A DNA stretch of 64,000 nucleotides from Afipia sp. Root123D2 (GCF_001425835.1 NZ_LMDP01000001.1:807476-871475), one strand, 5' to 3'; shown: positions 43,224-61,012, counted from the first letter of the stretch. The notes: generated by a model from the sequence alone, not told the origin. A program made the numbers and translations.

Positions 43224-44966
43224 TTATTGGCGCGGCTCGTTCAGCGGGGTCACCAGACGTATCTCGCAAACGATGCCCGCAGGCGCGTATTCGACGTCGA
43301 AGCCGCCATTCATCTGGCGAGTCAGGCTCGCGATTAGTTTGGTGCCGAAGCCTTCCTGCTCGGGCGGCTTGACCGGTGGCCCGCCTTCCTCGCTCCAGAC
43401 GATATCGAGCGCGGTGCCGCGTTCGTCCGGCGTTGTGGTCCAGCGGATCACGATGCGGCCGTGGTCGTTCGACAGTGCGCCGTATTTCAGCGAGTTGGTG
43501 CAAAGCTCGTGCAGGATCATCGAGGTCGGCACCACCGTGCCGGGCGGCAGATTGACGCGCGGACCCGACAGAGTGAAGCGGTGGGCACGATCCTCGCGTG
43601 CCGGCGCCAGCGCGGCCTCGGCCATCTCTTGAAAATCGGCGTGCTCCCAGTGCCGGTGGGTCAGCAGGTCGTGGCTGCGCACCAGCGCCTGCAGCCGGTC
43701 GTGGAAACCGCGCAGCGCCTCCGGCCCCTGACTGTTCCGGAAGGAGAGGGAGGCGATGGATTGCACCGTCGCCAGCGTGTTCTTGACGCGATGAGCGAGT
43801 TCATGGACGAGGATTTCGCGCCGGGCCTCGGCGAGGTTGCGCTGCTCCTCGCGGCTTGCGTTCTCATCCATCAGCCGGTCGAAAGTCTGGCCAAGGATTC
43901 CGATCTCGTCGTCGCGGTTGACGATGCCGGTGCGTGCGGCGTCATGACCCTTCCGCCAGGCTTCGGCGGTCGCCACCAGGCGCATCAGCGGCCTTCGGAT
44001 GAAGCCTTCGCCCACCAGCCAGGCGAGGATCAGCGCGATCCCGCTGCCGAACACGAACAGCAGGATGCTGGCATAGAGCGCACTGTCGATCGATTTGAAT
44101 GCCTCGGCGCGCGATGTCCCGGCGCTGACGTAAAAACCGAACGGCGTCAGAGAGGCAGGAACGTAGCCCGCGATTCGCTGGGTTCCGTCCGGGCTCAGGA
44201 CGTCGGCGACGCCGGCCTTGTCCGCATTGACCAGAGCAGCAGCGCGCTCGGTGATTTTTGTCCCGACGTATTTTTCAGGGGCGGGCGAGCGTGAAACAAT
44301 GATCCCGTCTCGATCTGCGATCACGATGGTGCCGCCCCGGGTCGTGCCGCGATGGCTGATCTCGGTGTTGAGCCAGTCGAGATTGATGCCGGCCATCACG
44401 ACGCTTTCGACAGTGTCTGCCGACAGCACCGGCAAAGCGACCGGCACGGCGTTGAGCCGGGAGATGCGGCTGGCGGTATAGGTGCCGATCGAGAACGTCT
44501 TGCTCTTCAGCATATTCTGGAAGTACGGCCAGTCGGAAAAGTTGGCATCCGACGTGCCTTCGCTGTAGCAGCGCACGGTGCCGTCGACGTTAGCGACCAG
44601 AAGCGAGGTCAATGCCGGCACCTTTTCCCGGATCCGGCTGATATAGGCGGAGCAGGCCTGCGGATCGCCATGCCGGACATCGGCAGCTTGCGACACCGCG
44701 TGCAGCGTGGCTTCGACGCCGTCGAAGATGTGATCGAGTTCGGAAACGATGAACTGGGTATTGCGCAGCGCCTCGGTCCGCACCTCGGCATAGCGCGTGT
44801 TGCGCAGATCGATCGCGCTGTAGATCAGCGCAATCAGGCCAGGCAGGGTGGCTGCCAGAGTCAGAGCCAGCAGGCGTTGGGTGAGGGACATCCGGCGGAT
44901 GAAAGAAACATTTTTCACGCCGTGATCCCAGCCATTCCGTCCGTCCGCTTGGTTCGATCGAACCAT
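43224..44966 (-). CDS. HWE/HisKA_2-type sensor histidine kinase
   Basis: 580 residues. TM1 (about 30-50), a double-Cache extracytoplasmic sensor (about 55-290, with DWPYFQNMLKSKTFSIGTYT and VIADRDGIIVSRSP), TM2 (about 300-320), HAMP (about 320-375) and the kinase core. The phospho-acceptor His392 is in VHELAHRVKNTLATVQSIA, and the downstream LLTHRHWEHADF carries the W-E pair of the HWE class; the ATPase follows to about 570. HWE and HisKA_2 kinases often feed PhyR and the EcfG stress pathway. No response regulator adjoins, so it is an orphan. An EcfG-like promoter lies upstream. Confidence 0.92.
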   Translation of the reverse strand: MVRSNQADGRNGWDHGVKNVSFIRRMSLTQRLLALTLAATLPGLIALIYSAIDLRNTRYAEVRTEALRNTQFIVSELDHIFDGVEATLHAVSQAADVRHGDPQACSAYISRIREKVPALTSLLVANVDGTVRCYSEGTSDANFSDWPYFQNMLKSKTFSIGTYTASRISRLNAVPVALPVLSADTVESVVMAGINLDWLNTEISHRGTTRGGTIVIADRDGIIVSRSPAPEKYVGTKITERAAALVNADKAGVADVLSPDGTQRIAGYVPASLTPFGFYVSAGTSRAEAFKSIDSALYASILLFVFGSGIALILAWLVGEGFIRRPLMRLVATAEAWRKGHDAARTGIVNRDDEIGILGQTFDRLMDENASREEQRNLAEARREILVHELAHRVKNTLATVQSIASLSFRNSQGPEALRGFHDRLQALVRSHDLLTHRHWEHADFQEMAEAALAPAREDRAHRFTLSGPRVNLPPGTVVPTSMILHELCTNSLKYGALSNDHGRIVIRWTTTPDERGTALDIVWSEEGGPPVKPPEQEGFGTKLIASLTRQMNGGFDVEYAPAGIVCEIRLVTPLNEPRQ

Positions 44967-44995
44967 TAGGAAAGTGCATGGCCATCAAGTCAAGG

Positions 44996-45020
44996 CACGG
45001 TCCGCGATGCGAGCGGTTCC
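44996..45020 (-). promoter_or_regulatory. EcfG-like promoter before the HWE kinase
   Basis: On the minus strand GGAAC, 16 bases, CGTG: one mismatch in the -10 element. Its end is 30 bases before the start codon at 44966. Confidence 0.35.
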
Positions 45021-45080
45021 CAAAAATGCCAGACAAGGGGCGTGACGCGGCGAAAAGGGTTCGCTATAGAAGCGGCCGAT

Positions 45081-45156
45081 AGGAGTGTAGCTCAATTGGT
45101 AGAGCACCGGTCTCCAAAACCGGGGGTCGCAGGTTCGAGCCCTGCCACTCCTGCCA
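45081..45156 (+). tRNA. tRNA-Trp (anticodon CCA)
   Basis: Acceptor AGGAGTG pairs with CACTCCT; D arm GCTCAATTGGTAGAGC; anticodon stem CCGGT around CTCCAAA (CCA); T arm GCAGGTTCGAGCCCTGC; discriminator G; CCA encoded. In many bacteria this gene directly precedes secE; here about 2 kb intervenes. Confidence 0.97.
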
Positions 45157-45359
45157 GCGTAAGTCACTGGTATTCCATCAAAAATTGATTCTGGATCTGT
45201 TCTTTAAAGTCGGGCCTGTCACCGATTTGCTATCCAATGCACTGGCGACTTCTCAGCCCAGCCGTATCGTTCACGACTTCGACCGCGCAGCGATCAAGTC
45301 AGCATCGACCTTGGCCGCTGTATCCTGCTGCATGCCGGGCAGCACATGCGAGTAGCCAT

Positions 45360-46340
45360 CTATTCATCTGGCGACAAATCTCCCGCCAACAGCGTGTAGA
45401 TGGCCTGCGAGTCAGTCCTGACAGCGTCAAATGCTGTTCCGTCAGCATAGTGAAGTATCCCATCCCAATCGGCTGGATACTTCGTCGCTGGCATTGCAAC
45501 TGCGCCGTCCCAATAAGGAGAAGTGTTTAGGTATTGCGTCAGATCGCGGAACGTGAGGCCAGCTTTGGCAAGATAGGCGGCGAGGGAACGCCCTTGTTTT
45601 TGTTTGAATCCGTCAGCATCAAACGAAACAGCCATACCTTTGTTTGCCAGCTTCCCGGCATCGAGCCAGCCGATGCGCTCTCCGTTAGTATTTTTGATCG
45701 ATATGTTGAACGTTGGATCGAGCGCGATCCACTTGCCGCTTATCAGAGACCCGACGCTTGCGTGGCTATCGGCCACCTCAGGCAGATCGTTGACTTTGGG
45801 ATAAATGCCAATTTTGCGGGCGGGTATGCCAAAGGCTTTGAGAGCAGCCAGATACTCGATGGTGAGGCCGCCGCAGTAATGGCTGCAAGTCGGATCAAGA
45901 AGGGTCTTGCGGTAACTGTCGTCAAGGTCATCCCATTTGTAGCCGGTGACGCGAGGCTTGTGGCCTTCTTTGAAGACGACGCGAGTGTAGATCAGATTTC
46001 TCAGGAGCAAGGAAACTGTCAATGGGTCGCGCTCCTTCGCAAGGCGCGGCTCCAATGCAATCGACAGAAGGCGAATATCTTTCAGGTCTGATCGGTCTTC
46101 GGCGGCATCAGCTAACGCCGCTGCCTGAAGTAACCGGTCGGCTCTTAAGTGAGCGCGATGGTCGCTGATTTTCCAGCCTGCGAATCCTGCCACAAGCAAA
46201 GCCAGCGCGGTTACAGCGCGCTTCACTTGATGTCCGTTGGCGTGGTTTACGAGGATCGCAGTACTGCGATGATGTTGGCCACTATAAATAAAAAAGACAA
46301 CGGCCAGCGCGACTGCGCCAGCAATCAAAAAATAAATCAT
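45360..46340 (-). CDS. Transglutaminase-like membrane protein
   Basis: 326 residues. Two N-terminal hydrophobic segments (about 2-20 and 42-58) anchor it in the membrane. The remainder has a transglutaminase-like triad order: Cys in SHYCGGLTIEYLAALKAFG, His in ADSHASVG, and Asp in WIALDPTFN, all within about 75 residues as expected. Such papain-like folds include proteases and peptidases besides cross-linkers; the activity is not known. Base use is clearly more A+T-rich than the flanking genes (one 60-base line I counted is 50% G+C), which suggests horizontal acquisition. It lies between tRNA-Trp and secE. Confidence 0.75.
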   Translation of the reverse strand: MIYFLIAGAVALAVVFFIYSGQHHRSTAILVNHANGHQVKRAVTALALLVAGFAGWKISDHRAHLRADRLLQAAALADAAEDRSDLKDIRLLSIALEPRLAKERDPLTVSLLLRNLIYTRVVFKEGHKPRVTGYKWDDLDDSYRKTLLDPTCSHYCGGLTIEYLAALKAFGIPARKIGIYPKVNDLPEVADSHASVGSLISGKWIALDPTFNISIKNTNGERIGWLDAGKLANKGMAVSFDADGFKQKQGRSLAAYLAKAGLTFRDLTQYLNTSPYWDGAVAMPATKYPADWDGILHYADGTAFDAVRTDSQAIYTLLAGDLSPDE

Positions 46341-46549
46341 CTGAAAAAAACCTTAAGTCCTAATAGGACCGATCTTACTACTCAGCTCCTTTCTCATCCA
46401 GTCTGTGTACAGCTTAACAGGATACCTTATTGAAATCGATGAGCGCTCATTCGCACATCAGGTTTGGCTTTCTGAAATCTATGCCTGCTGGTCATGGTCC
46501 TGCGCGAGCATGTTTGGTTCCACAACCTCTATGAAGCCCGAAGCATCGG
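46341..46549. other. A+T-rich non-coding stretch
   Basis: 209 bases between the transglutaminase-like gene start and the Cys-rich peptide remnant. It includes the promoter region of the former; I see no gene, tRNA fragment or repeat. Short plus-strand frames here have no family resemblance. Confidence 0.5.
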
Positions 46550-46728
46550 CTATCGTCCGTTGCAGTGACAGCGGCCACACGGCCCGATGTGAAAACCCCG
46601 AGGGCAGGCGTGGGTCGTGCCGGGGCGCAAAGTTGCGGCGGCAGCCACCATAGGGGCCGCGATGGTAGCGGAGCCCAGCCCTGAAGCGGTCAGGAGCAGG
46701 AGCAGGGCGGCGGCAAGATTTTTGTCAT
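46550..46728 (-). pseudogene. Frameshifted gene for a small Cys-rich secreted peptide
   Basis: From the ATG at 46728, with AAGGA 8 bases upstream, the frame stops after 12 codons. If the run of five A's (46719-46723 on the plus strand, T's) is read as six, one continuous frame of 59 codons to TAG at 46550 appears: MTKNLAAALLLLLTASGLG (signal peptide), an Ala-rich linker, and a Cys-rich end THACPRGFHIGPCGRCHCNG. Small secreted peptides with similar Gly/Cys/His tails occur in Bradyrhizobium relatives. It is either a real one-base deletion, a phase-variable tract or a sequencing error. Confidence 0.55.
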
Positions 46729-47198
46729 GGATCGTTTCCTTGATTGTTGCGGTCTCTGGACGAAATTCACCATCATCCGGTGCGGCGGCCCTCTGGGGTG
46801 GTGGTCGCTGGGCGGTCAGGGGAAATCTGACCGCAGCGTTGATAGGTCAGCCCAGACCAGTCGTCTTGGACTGGCGGGCGGACAAGCGCCGAGGATTTGG
46901 ACTGGGCGGCACATCTGACCTCGATTTGGGCCGTCCCGAGGGATCCATGCCGGTTTTCGGGCTCGAAAGCTGATTCCGGGGCAGGGCGCGCAGGCCGCGA
47001 CCTTGACCTTGCGGCCGTCCCGCAGTAGAGAACGCCACCTGCTGTCGGCCCGCTTGCGGATTTCCGGCGCGGCTTTACATCCCCGGACAATCGAGCCCGC
47101 TTGGCGGCTCATCCTTCAAAAGAGGTTGGGCACACGAGAGGGCTGTCCGGATTCAAGAAGATTCGCAGTTTTTCGAGATCAGACCTGGATCGCAAACG
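46729..47198. other. Region upstream of secE without a convincing gene
   Basis: 470 bases with several overlapping short frames on both strands, none with a recognisable protein or ribosome-binding site. GACTGGTCTGGGCTGACC-like symmetrical segments occur near 46843-46870. The secE promoter must lie towards the right end. Confidence 0.45.
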
Positions 47199-47393
47199 AT
47201 GGCTATGAGCCCGTTCAAATTCCTGCAGGAAGTTCGCACCGAGACCTCAAAGGTCACGTGGCCGACCCGGCGGGAAACCATGATCACCACCCTGATGGTG
47301 TTCGTGATGGTCGCTTTGGCCTCGATTTTCTTTTTCGTCGCCGATCAGATGATCCGGATCCTGGTGACGTTCATTCTCGGCATCAATACCTGA
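47199..47393 (+). CDS. secE: Preprotein translocase subunit SecE
   Basis: 64 residues, the short single-helix form. FLQEVRTETSKVTWPTRRET is the conserved amphipathic helix that clamps SecY, followed by one transmembrane helix (MVFVMVALASIFFFVADQMI). SecE stabilises the SecYEG channel. nusG follows 19 bases later, the near-universal arrangement. Confidence 0.97.
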   Translation: MAMSPFKFLQEVRTETSKVTWPTRRETMITTLMVFVMVALASIFFFVADQMIRILVTFILGINT

Positions 47394-47412
47394 CAGGCGC
47401 GGAACTGACACA

Positions 47413-47943
47413 ATGAGCATGCGCTGGTACATCGTTCACGCTTACTCGAACTTCGAGAAGAAGGTCTCCGAATCCATTCGCGAGCAGGCCAAGCAGCGTG
47501 GGCTGGAGGACCTGTTCGAACAGGTTCTGGTTCCGACCGAGAAGGTCACCGAAGTGCGCCGCGGCCGCAAGGTCGATGCCGAGCGCAAGTTCTTCCCGGG
47601 CTACGTGCTGGTGAAGATGAACCTCACCGACGAGGCGTTTCATCTCATCAAGAACACCCCGAAAGTGACCGGCTTCCTCGGCGCGGAAAACAAGCCGATG
47701 CCGATTTCGGAGGCCGAGGCGATGCGCATCCTGCATCAGGTGCAGGAAGGCGTGGAGCGGCCGAAGGCGTCGGTGTCGTTCGAGATCGGCGAGAACGTGC
47801 GTGTGGCCGATGGCCCGTTTGCCTCGTTCTCCGGTGTGGTCGAGGAAATCGACGAGGCGCGTTCGCGCGTGAAGGTCGCGGTGTCGATCTTCGGCCGTGC
47901 GACCCCGGTCGAACTGGAATTCGGTCAGGTCGAGAAGGTCTGA
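47413..47943 (+). CDS. nusG: Transcription termination/antitermination protein NusG
   Basis: 176 residues. NGN domain: MRWYIVHAYSNFEKKVSESI, FEQVLVPTEKVTEVRRGRK and FFPGYVLVKMNL; KOW domain: NVRVADGPFASFSGVVEEID. NusG binds RNA polymerase and links it to Rho and the ribosome. Start and length are standard. It sits between secE and rplK as usual. Confidence 0.98.
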   Translation: MSMRWYIVHAYSNFEKKVSESIREQAKQRGLEDLFEQVLVPTEKVTEVRRGRKVDAERKFFPGYVLVKMNLTDEAFHLIKNTPKVTGFLGAENKPMPISEAEAMRILHQVQEGVERPKASVSFEIGENVRVADGPFASFSGVVEEIDEARSRVKVAVSIFGRATPVELEFGQVEKV

Positions 47944-48081
47944 TCGTTTTCGTCCGCGCCGGATATCGGCGGGGGCGGTGAGAATGCCGTGGGAGGGGAG
48001 GGATGATCGCCAGTCATCCCATCGAACCGAACCACGGTCCCTGAAAGTCCGGATGAGCCGGGCTCGAAAGAGGAGTGAACC

Positions 48082-48510
48082 ATGGCAAAGAAAGTGACCG
48101 GATACCTGAAGCTTCAGGTGCCGGCCGGTGCGGCGAACCCGTCGCCACCGATCGGCCCCGCGCTCGGTCAGCGCGGCCTCAACATTATGGAATTCTGCAA
48201 GGCGTTCAACGCGCAGACGCAGAAAGAAGAAAAGAACACCCCGATTCCGGTGGTGATCACCATTTACGCGGATCGTTCCTTCACCTTCGAGATGAAGACG
48301 CCGCCGATGTCCTACTTCCTCAAGCAGGCGGCCAAGATCCAGTCCGGCTCGAAGCTGCCGGGCCGTGACTCGGCCGGCCAGGTGACCAAGGCGCAGGTGC
48401 GCGAGATCGCCGAAAAGAAGATGAAGGATCTCAATTGCGATACCGTCGAGTCGGCCATGAAGATGGTCGAGGGCTCTGCCCGTTCGATGGGTCTTCAGGT
48501 GGCGGGGTAA
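48082..48510 (+). CDS. rplK: 50S ribosomal protein L11
   Basis: 142 residues, with [34 protein letters not shown] at the N-terminus in the usual pattern (short segments: [29 protein letters not shown]) and the C-terminal rRNA-binding domain. L11 binds the GTPase-associated centre of 23S rRNA. GAAAGAGGAG precedes the ATG. rplA begins 5 bases after the stop codon. Confidence 0.98.
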   Translation: MAKKVTGYLKLQVPAGAANPSPPIGPALGQRGLNIMEFCKAFNAQTQKEEKNTPIPVVITIYADRSFTFEMKTPPMSYFLKQAAKIQSGSKLPGRDSAGQVTKAQVREIAEKKMKDLNCDTVESAMKMVEGSARSMGLQVAG

Positions 48511-48515
48511 CGGTC

Positions 48516-49208
<693 letters not shown>

Positions 49209-49233
49209 TCGGAGCGATGGACTGAGAAAAATC

Positions 49234-49275
49234 AAAGGCGGGGCGGGATCAAACCCGCTCCGCCTTTTCTGTTTT
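49234..49275 (+). terminator. Terminator after rplA
   Basis: AAAGGCGGGGCGGG and CCCGCTCCGCCTTT pair around a six-base loop; TTTTCTGTTTTC follows. Confidence 0.85.
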
Positions 49276-49298
49276 CAAGTTGTGCTGGAAGCTGAACG

Positions 49299-50246
49299 AT
49301 GCCGCACCAAGTCCTGATCTATTCGCGTTTTCCCAAGGCCCAGATGGTTCGCATCGGCGAGCGCTTCGATCTGCTCGACGGCAGGGGCAAGGCGCCGATC
49401 GAGACGTTCAGCTCGGAACAGCTCAAGCCGATCCGCGCCATGCTCACTGCGGGCGGTCAGGTCATCCCCGCCGCGGTACTCGATACGCTGCCCTCGCTGG
49501 AGGCGATCATCTGCTACGGCACCGGTTATGACGGCATCGACTTCGCCGAGACAAAGGCGCGCCGCATTGCGGTCGGCAACAGTCCCGCGGCGAATGCGGC
49601 CTCGGTTGCAGACCTTGCGCTGACACTGATGCTCGCGGTGACGCGCAAGCTGTTGCCCGCCGATGACTATCTGCGCAGCGGCGCGTGGGCGTCGGCAAAG
49701 CCGTCGCCGCTGATGACGCCGCCGCCCGGCATGACGGGGCGAAAAATTGGCATCTACGGCATGGGCGAAATCGGCCGCAAGATCGCGGTGCGCGCGGCGG
49801 CGTTCGAAACCGAGGTCGGCTACTTCAGCCGCAGCCGGCACGATGTGCCCTACACCTACCTTCCGAGTCTCGAAGCGCTGGCGGAGTGGTGCGACGTGCT
49901 GATCATCGCGGTCCGCGCCGGACGGGACACGCATCACATGATCGACGCCGCGATGCTGAAACGTCTTGGCGCCGACGGCACGCTGATCAATATCTCGCGC
50001 GGGTCGGTGATCGATCAAAAGGCACTGGTTGAGGCGTTGGACAACAAGGTGATCGCCGGCGCCGGTCTCGACGTTTACGAAAAGGAACCGCATGCGCCGG
50101 ACGCGCTGACCGGGTTTCCGAACGTGGTGCTGACACCTCATGTCGGCGGCCACACTCTGGACGGCCACCGCCGGATGCAGGATTGTGTGATCGCCAATCT
50201 CGACGCGTTCTTTGCCGGCAAGCCGCTCGCCTATCCAGTCGCATAA
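49299..50246 (+). CDS. D-isomer-specific 2-hydroxyacid dehydrogenase
   Basis: 315 residues of the two-domain NAD(P)-dependent family. Rossmann cofactor loop IYGMGEIGRKIAVRAA; catalytic Arg in INISRGSVIDQ, Glu in DVYEKEPHAPD, and His in VLTPHVGGHTLDG. SRSRHD after the second strand suggests NADPH preference. The family reduces glyoxylate, hydroxypyruvate or other 2-keto acids; the substrate cannot be assigned. It lies between rplA and rplJ, which are usually adjacent, and between a terminator and the rplJ leader, so it is transcribed from its own promoter or by read-through. Confidence 0.92.
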   Translation: MPHQVLIYSRFPKAQMVRIGERFDLLDGRGKAPIETFSSEQLKPIRAMLTAGGQVIPAAVLDTLPSLEAIICYGTGYDGIDFAETKARRIAVGNSPAANAASVADLALTLMLAVTRKLLPADDYLRSGAWASAKPSPLMTPPPGMTGRKIGIYGMGEIGRKIAVRAAAFETEVGYFSRSRHDVPYTYLPSLEALAEWCDVLIIAVRAGRDTHHMIDAAMLKRLGADGTLINISRGSVIDQKALVEALDNKVIAGAGLDVYEKEPHAPDALTGFPNVVLTPHVGGHTLDGHRRMQDCVIANLDAFFAGKPLAYPVA

Positions 50247-50940
50247 AGGGAGCGGGCCAATCGGGCGGGGCGCGATTCGGGGCGAGCCTCGGAAATTCGA
50301 ACCGGAACAGCAATTTATTCGCTGTTTTGAAGCCGCCGATAGAACAGGGGCCTCCGGGACGGCGATTAATGACCGGATTGGCCCGAAAAATGCTTTCGGA
50401 CGACAGAATCCCCTTGGCAAGGCCACCTCAACCCGTTAAACATTCCTTTCCGGGCGTGCTGGCTATCGCTGGCGCGTCCGTGCTCGTTTTCCAAAAACCA
50501 TTCGTATAGGAGACCATTCCTCATCGGCTGTCCGCGTGGATTGTTCGATCAGGAAAGGAAAACCTTGCGGGTTTGACGAAACGAGCAGAGGCCCCCGGTT
50601 TCCGGTGGGCTTCGATCCTGTCCGAGACTGCAGGCGCCCGCGGCGAAACGAGAGTTTCTTCAACGGCTTAATTGCATGGCCTGCACAGACGGGTGAAAAC
50701 CGGATTTTGTGTGCCCGCGTCAAGCGGGCCTGCGGGCTTCGGTTCGAACCTCGACACCTCGTTCGGGTGAGCCGCAAGGCGCGCCAGGGCGAGTGGGCAG
50801 GCTTCCGAAATGTCGTCGTGCCCCGGCGTGTCGAGAGATGATGTGTCTCGAGTCAGGCCGTGGTTGACGATTGTTGCAACCCGGCGGTCCCGACTCTGAG
50901 CCTTGGTTCTGACAAGGCCGCCAACCGGAGAGAGCTTGCT
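50247..50940 (+). promoter_or_regulatory. rplJ upstream region with probable leader
   Basis: 694 bases with no convincing gene. Its right half (about 50650-50940) has several GC-rich stems, including GCCCGCGTCAAGCGGGC at 50711-50727, of the sort expected for the L10-binding rplJL leader in which L10-L12 represses its own mRNA. The promoter cannot be pinned down. Confidence 0.4.
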
Positions 50941-51459
50941 GTGGAAAGAGCGGCAAAAAAGCAGGCGGTCGACACGCTGAACGGGGTCTTCAAGACCACC
51001 AGCGTTGCGGTCGTTGCTCATTATTCCGGCCTCACCGTGGCTCAAATGCAGACTCTGCGTACGCAGATGAAGCAGGCGGGTGCATCGGTGAAGGTCTCGA
51101 AGAACCGTCTCGCCAAAATTGCTCTTGAAGGCACGGATGTTGTCTCCATCGGTTCCCTGCTGAAGGGGCCGACCGTGATCGCGACTTCAAACGATCCGGT
51201 GGCAGCACCGAAGGTTGCCGTCGAATTCGCCAAGGCGAACGAAAAGTTCGTCATCCTTGGTGGTGCGATGGGAACCACTGTCCTGAATCCCGACGCGGTG
51301 AAGGCTCTCGCCTCGCTGCCGTCGCTCGATGAACTGCGCGCGAAGATCCTCGGCCTCCTTGTGGCGCCGGCGACCAAGATCGCTCAGCTCTCCACCGCGC
51401 CGGCTGCGAAGCTCGCTCGTGTGGTTCAGGCTTATGCCTCGAAGGGTGAAGCGGCGTGA
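50941..51459 (+). CDS. rplJ: 50S ribosomal protein L10
   Basis: 172 residues from the GTG at 50941, with GGAGAGAG upstream. Typical L10: [50 protein letters not shown] and the C-terminal helix that anchors L7/L12 dimers ([25 protein letters not shown]). The in-frame extension to 50860 is not plausible. rplL follows 51 bases later. Confidence 0.97.
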   Translation: MERAAKKQAVDTLNGVFKTTSVAVVAHYSGLTVAQMQTLRTQMKQAGASVKVSKNRLAKIALEGTDVVSIGSLLKGPTVIATSNDPVAAPKVAVEFAKANEKFVILGGAMGTTVLNPDAVKALASLPSLDELRAKILGLLVAPATKIAQLSTAPAAKLARVVQAYASKGEAA

Positions 51460-51510
51460 CGCCATTCTCCATCTCAACTGGTTCGAACTGATACGCTAAG
51501 GAAAGACAAA

Positions 51511-51888
51511 ATGGCTGATTTGCAGAAGATTGTGGACGACCTCTCGAGCCTCACGGTTCTCGAGGCTGCTGAACTCGCGAAGCTTCTCGAAGAGAAGTGG
51601 GGCGTTTCGGCTGCTGCCGCTGTTGCGGTTGCTGCTCCTGCCGCTGGCGGCGCTGGCGCTGCTGCTGCTGAAGAAAAGACCGAGTTCACTGTCGTGCTGG
51701 CTGCGGCCGGCGACAAGAAGATCGAAGTCATCAAGGAAGTCCGTGCGATCACGGGCCTTGGCCTCAAGGAAGCCAAGGACCTCGTCGAAGGCGCGCCGAA
51801 GCCCGTCAAGGACGGCGTTGCCAAGGACGAAGCCGACAAGATCAAGGCTCAGCTCGAGAAGGCTGGCGCCAAGGTCGAACTCAAGTAA
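51511..51888 (+). CDS. rplL: 50S ribosomal protein L7/L12
   Basis: 125 residues. The N-terminal dimerisation helix ([21 protein letters not shown]), an Ala/Gly hinge (about 37-55) and the C-terminal factor-binding domain ([39 protein letters not shown]). It forms the ribosomal stalk recruiting translation factors. AAGGAAAG precedes the ATG. Codon use is strongly biased, as expected for an abundant protein. Confidence 0.98.
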   Translation: MADLQKIVDDLSSLTVLEAAELAKLLEEKWGVSAAAAVAVAAPAAGGAGAAAAEEKTEFTVVLAAAGDKKIEVIKEVRAITGLGLKEAKDLVEGAPKPVKDGVAKDEADKIKAQLEKAGAKVELK

Positions 51889-51897
51889 GACGACACA

Positions 51898-51928
51898 TTT
51901 CAGGCCGGCCCTCGGGGCCGGCCTGAAA
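51898..51928 (+). terminator. Hairpin between rplL and rpoB
   Basis: TTTCAGGCCGGCCC and GGGCCGGCCTGAAA form a perfect 14-bp stem with a 3-base loop. No T tract follows, so it is more likely an attenuator or RNA-processing/stability hairpin than a full terminator. This is the classical position for reducing rpoBC transcription relative to rplJL. Confidence 0.6.
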
Positions 51929-52252
51929 CACGCGATTGTGTGACGATTCGACGAATTCAGACCTCGAATCGTGGCAAAGACCACCCACATGGGTGGAGGC
52001 ACGAAAAGGACGCACGCCACTGAAGCGCGGATCGAATTCAGGGCGGGACGTCGGGAGACGAGCGATTTCGGGCTTTACTGGTCCGTAGATTTTGTTTTGA
52101 CGGGCAGGGCGCTACCAGCGCCCCGCGCGTCATTTTGCGTCTTGAGATTCAGCTTTTTGGAACTCGGGCGATTTCGACATTCAACCCGGAGGCGGTGCCC
52201 ATCGCACTCCGGAAGATGCCGCCGGTCAAGGGCGGCCAAATGAGAGGCCACG
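51929..52252 (+). other. rpoB leader region
   Basis: 324 bases with no gene. It contains the palindrome ACCCACATGGGT (51982-51993) and a hairpin GGGCGCTACCAGCGCCC (52105-52121). It may form part of a long rpoBC leader. Confidence 0.5.
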
Positions 52253-56371
<4,119 letters not shown>

Positions 56372-56383
56372 CGCAACCCATTC

Positions 56384-56407
56384 ATGCCCGGCGACATCGC
56401 CGGGCAT
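56384..56407 (+). terminator. Hairpin between rpoB and rpoC
   Basis: ATGCCCGGCGA and TCGCCGGGCAT are perfect inverted repeats with a 2-base loop; no T tract follows. It probably serves mRNA processing or stability rather than termination. Confidence 0.55.
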
Positions 56408-56499
56408 TTGCGCCTTTCCCGGCATCAGGGCGGGGCGCGACGATGACAGAAGAATTTCGAATTCGCTGCCGGTGACGACCGGTACGCAAGGAGAAGACC

Positions 56500-60699
<4,200 letters not shown>

Positions 60700-60720
60700 T
60701 TCGCCCTAGACATGGGACTG

Positions 60721-60750
60721 AAAAAAGGCCGCCTTTTGGGCGGCCTTTTT
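60721..60750 (+). terminator. rpoBC operon terminator
   Basis: AAAAAAGGCCGCC, TTTT loop, GGGCGGCCTTTTT: a textbook intrinsic terminator 21 bases after the rpoC stop. Confidence 0.93.
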
Positions 60751-60985
60751 GACATGCGAAGCGCGACTATGTGGGGATCCCGGGATCTGGCGATATACCC
60801 TGTTTGGGGGATGCGCGGACTTTACGCAGGAGGGTAGTTTCAAGCCATTCTGTGACCATCAAATACCGCGAAGCGATTTGGGCAGGGGAATTGTAAATAA
60901 GACACTCATAACTTGTAGCCATAGGACACGATCGCCTCCGGGGGATGATTTTGGTGCCCGTGACTTGTCATTAGCGGACTACCTT
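60751..60985 (+). ncRNA. Candidate small RNA or leader between two terminators
   Basis: The stretch after the rpoC terminator runs into a second terminator (60986-61012) with no convincing gene between, implying a separate short plus-strand transcript. The 5' end and identity are unknown. Local purine-rich boxes such as GCAGGAGGG (60827-60835) occur. The alternative is that the second hairpin is an attenuator in a long leader of the LuxR-type gene. Confidence 0.3.
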
Positions 60986-61012
60986 AAAGGCCAGCGTGAG
61001 CTGGCCTTTTTT
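60986..61012 (+). terminator. Second intrinsic terminator after rpoC
   Basis: AAAGGCCAGC, GTGA loop, GCTGGCCTTTTTT: a perfect stem with a long T tract. Confidence 0.85.

Noticed and set aside
45081-47198. Integrative element attached at tRNA-Trp
   Set aside because: No integrase and no repeat of the tRNA 3' end found by eye, so I report only an accessory insert.
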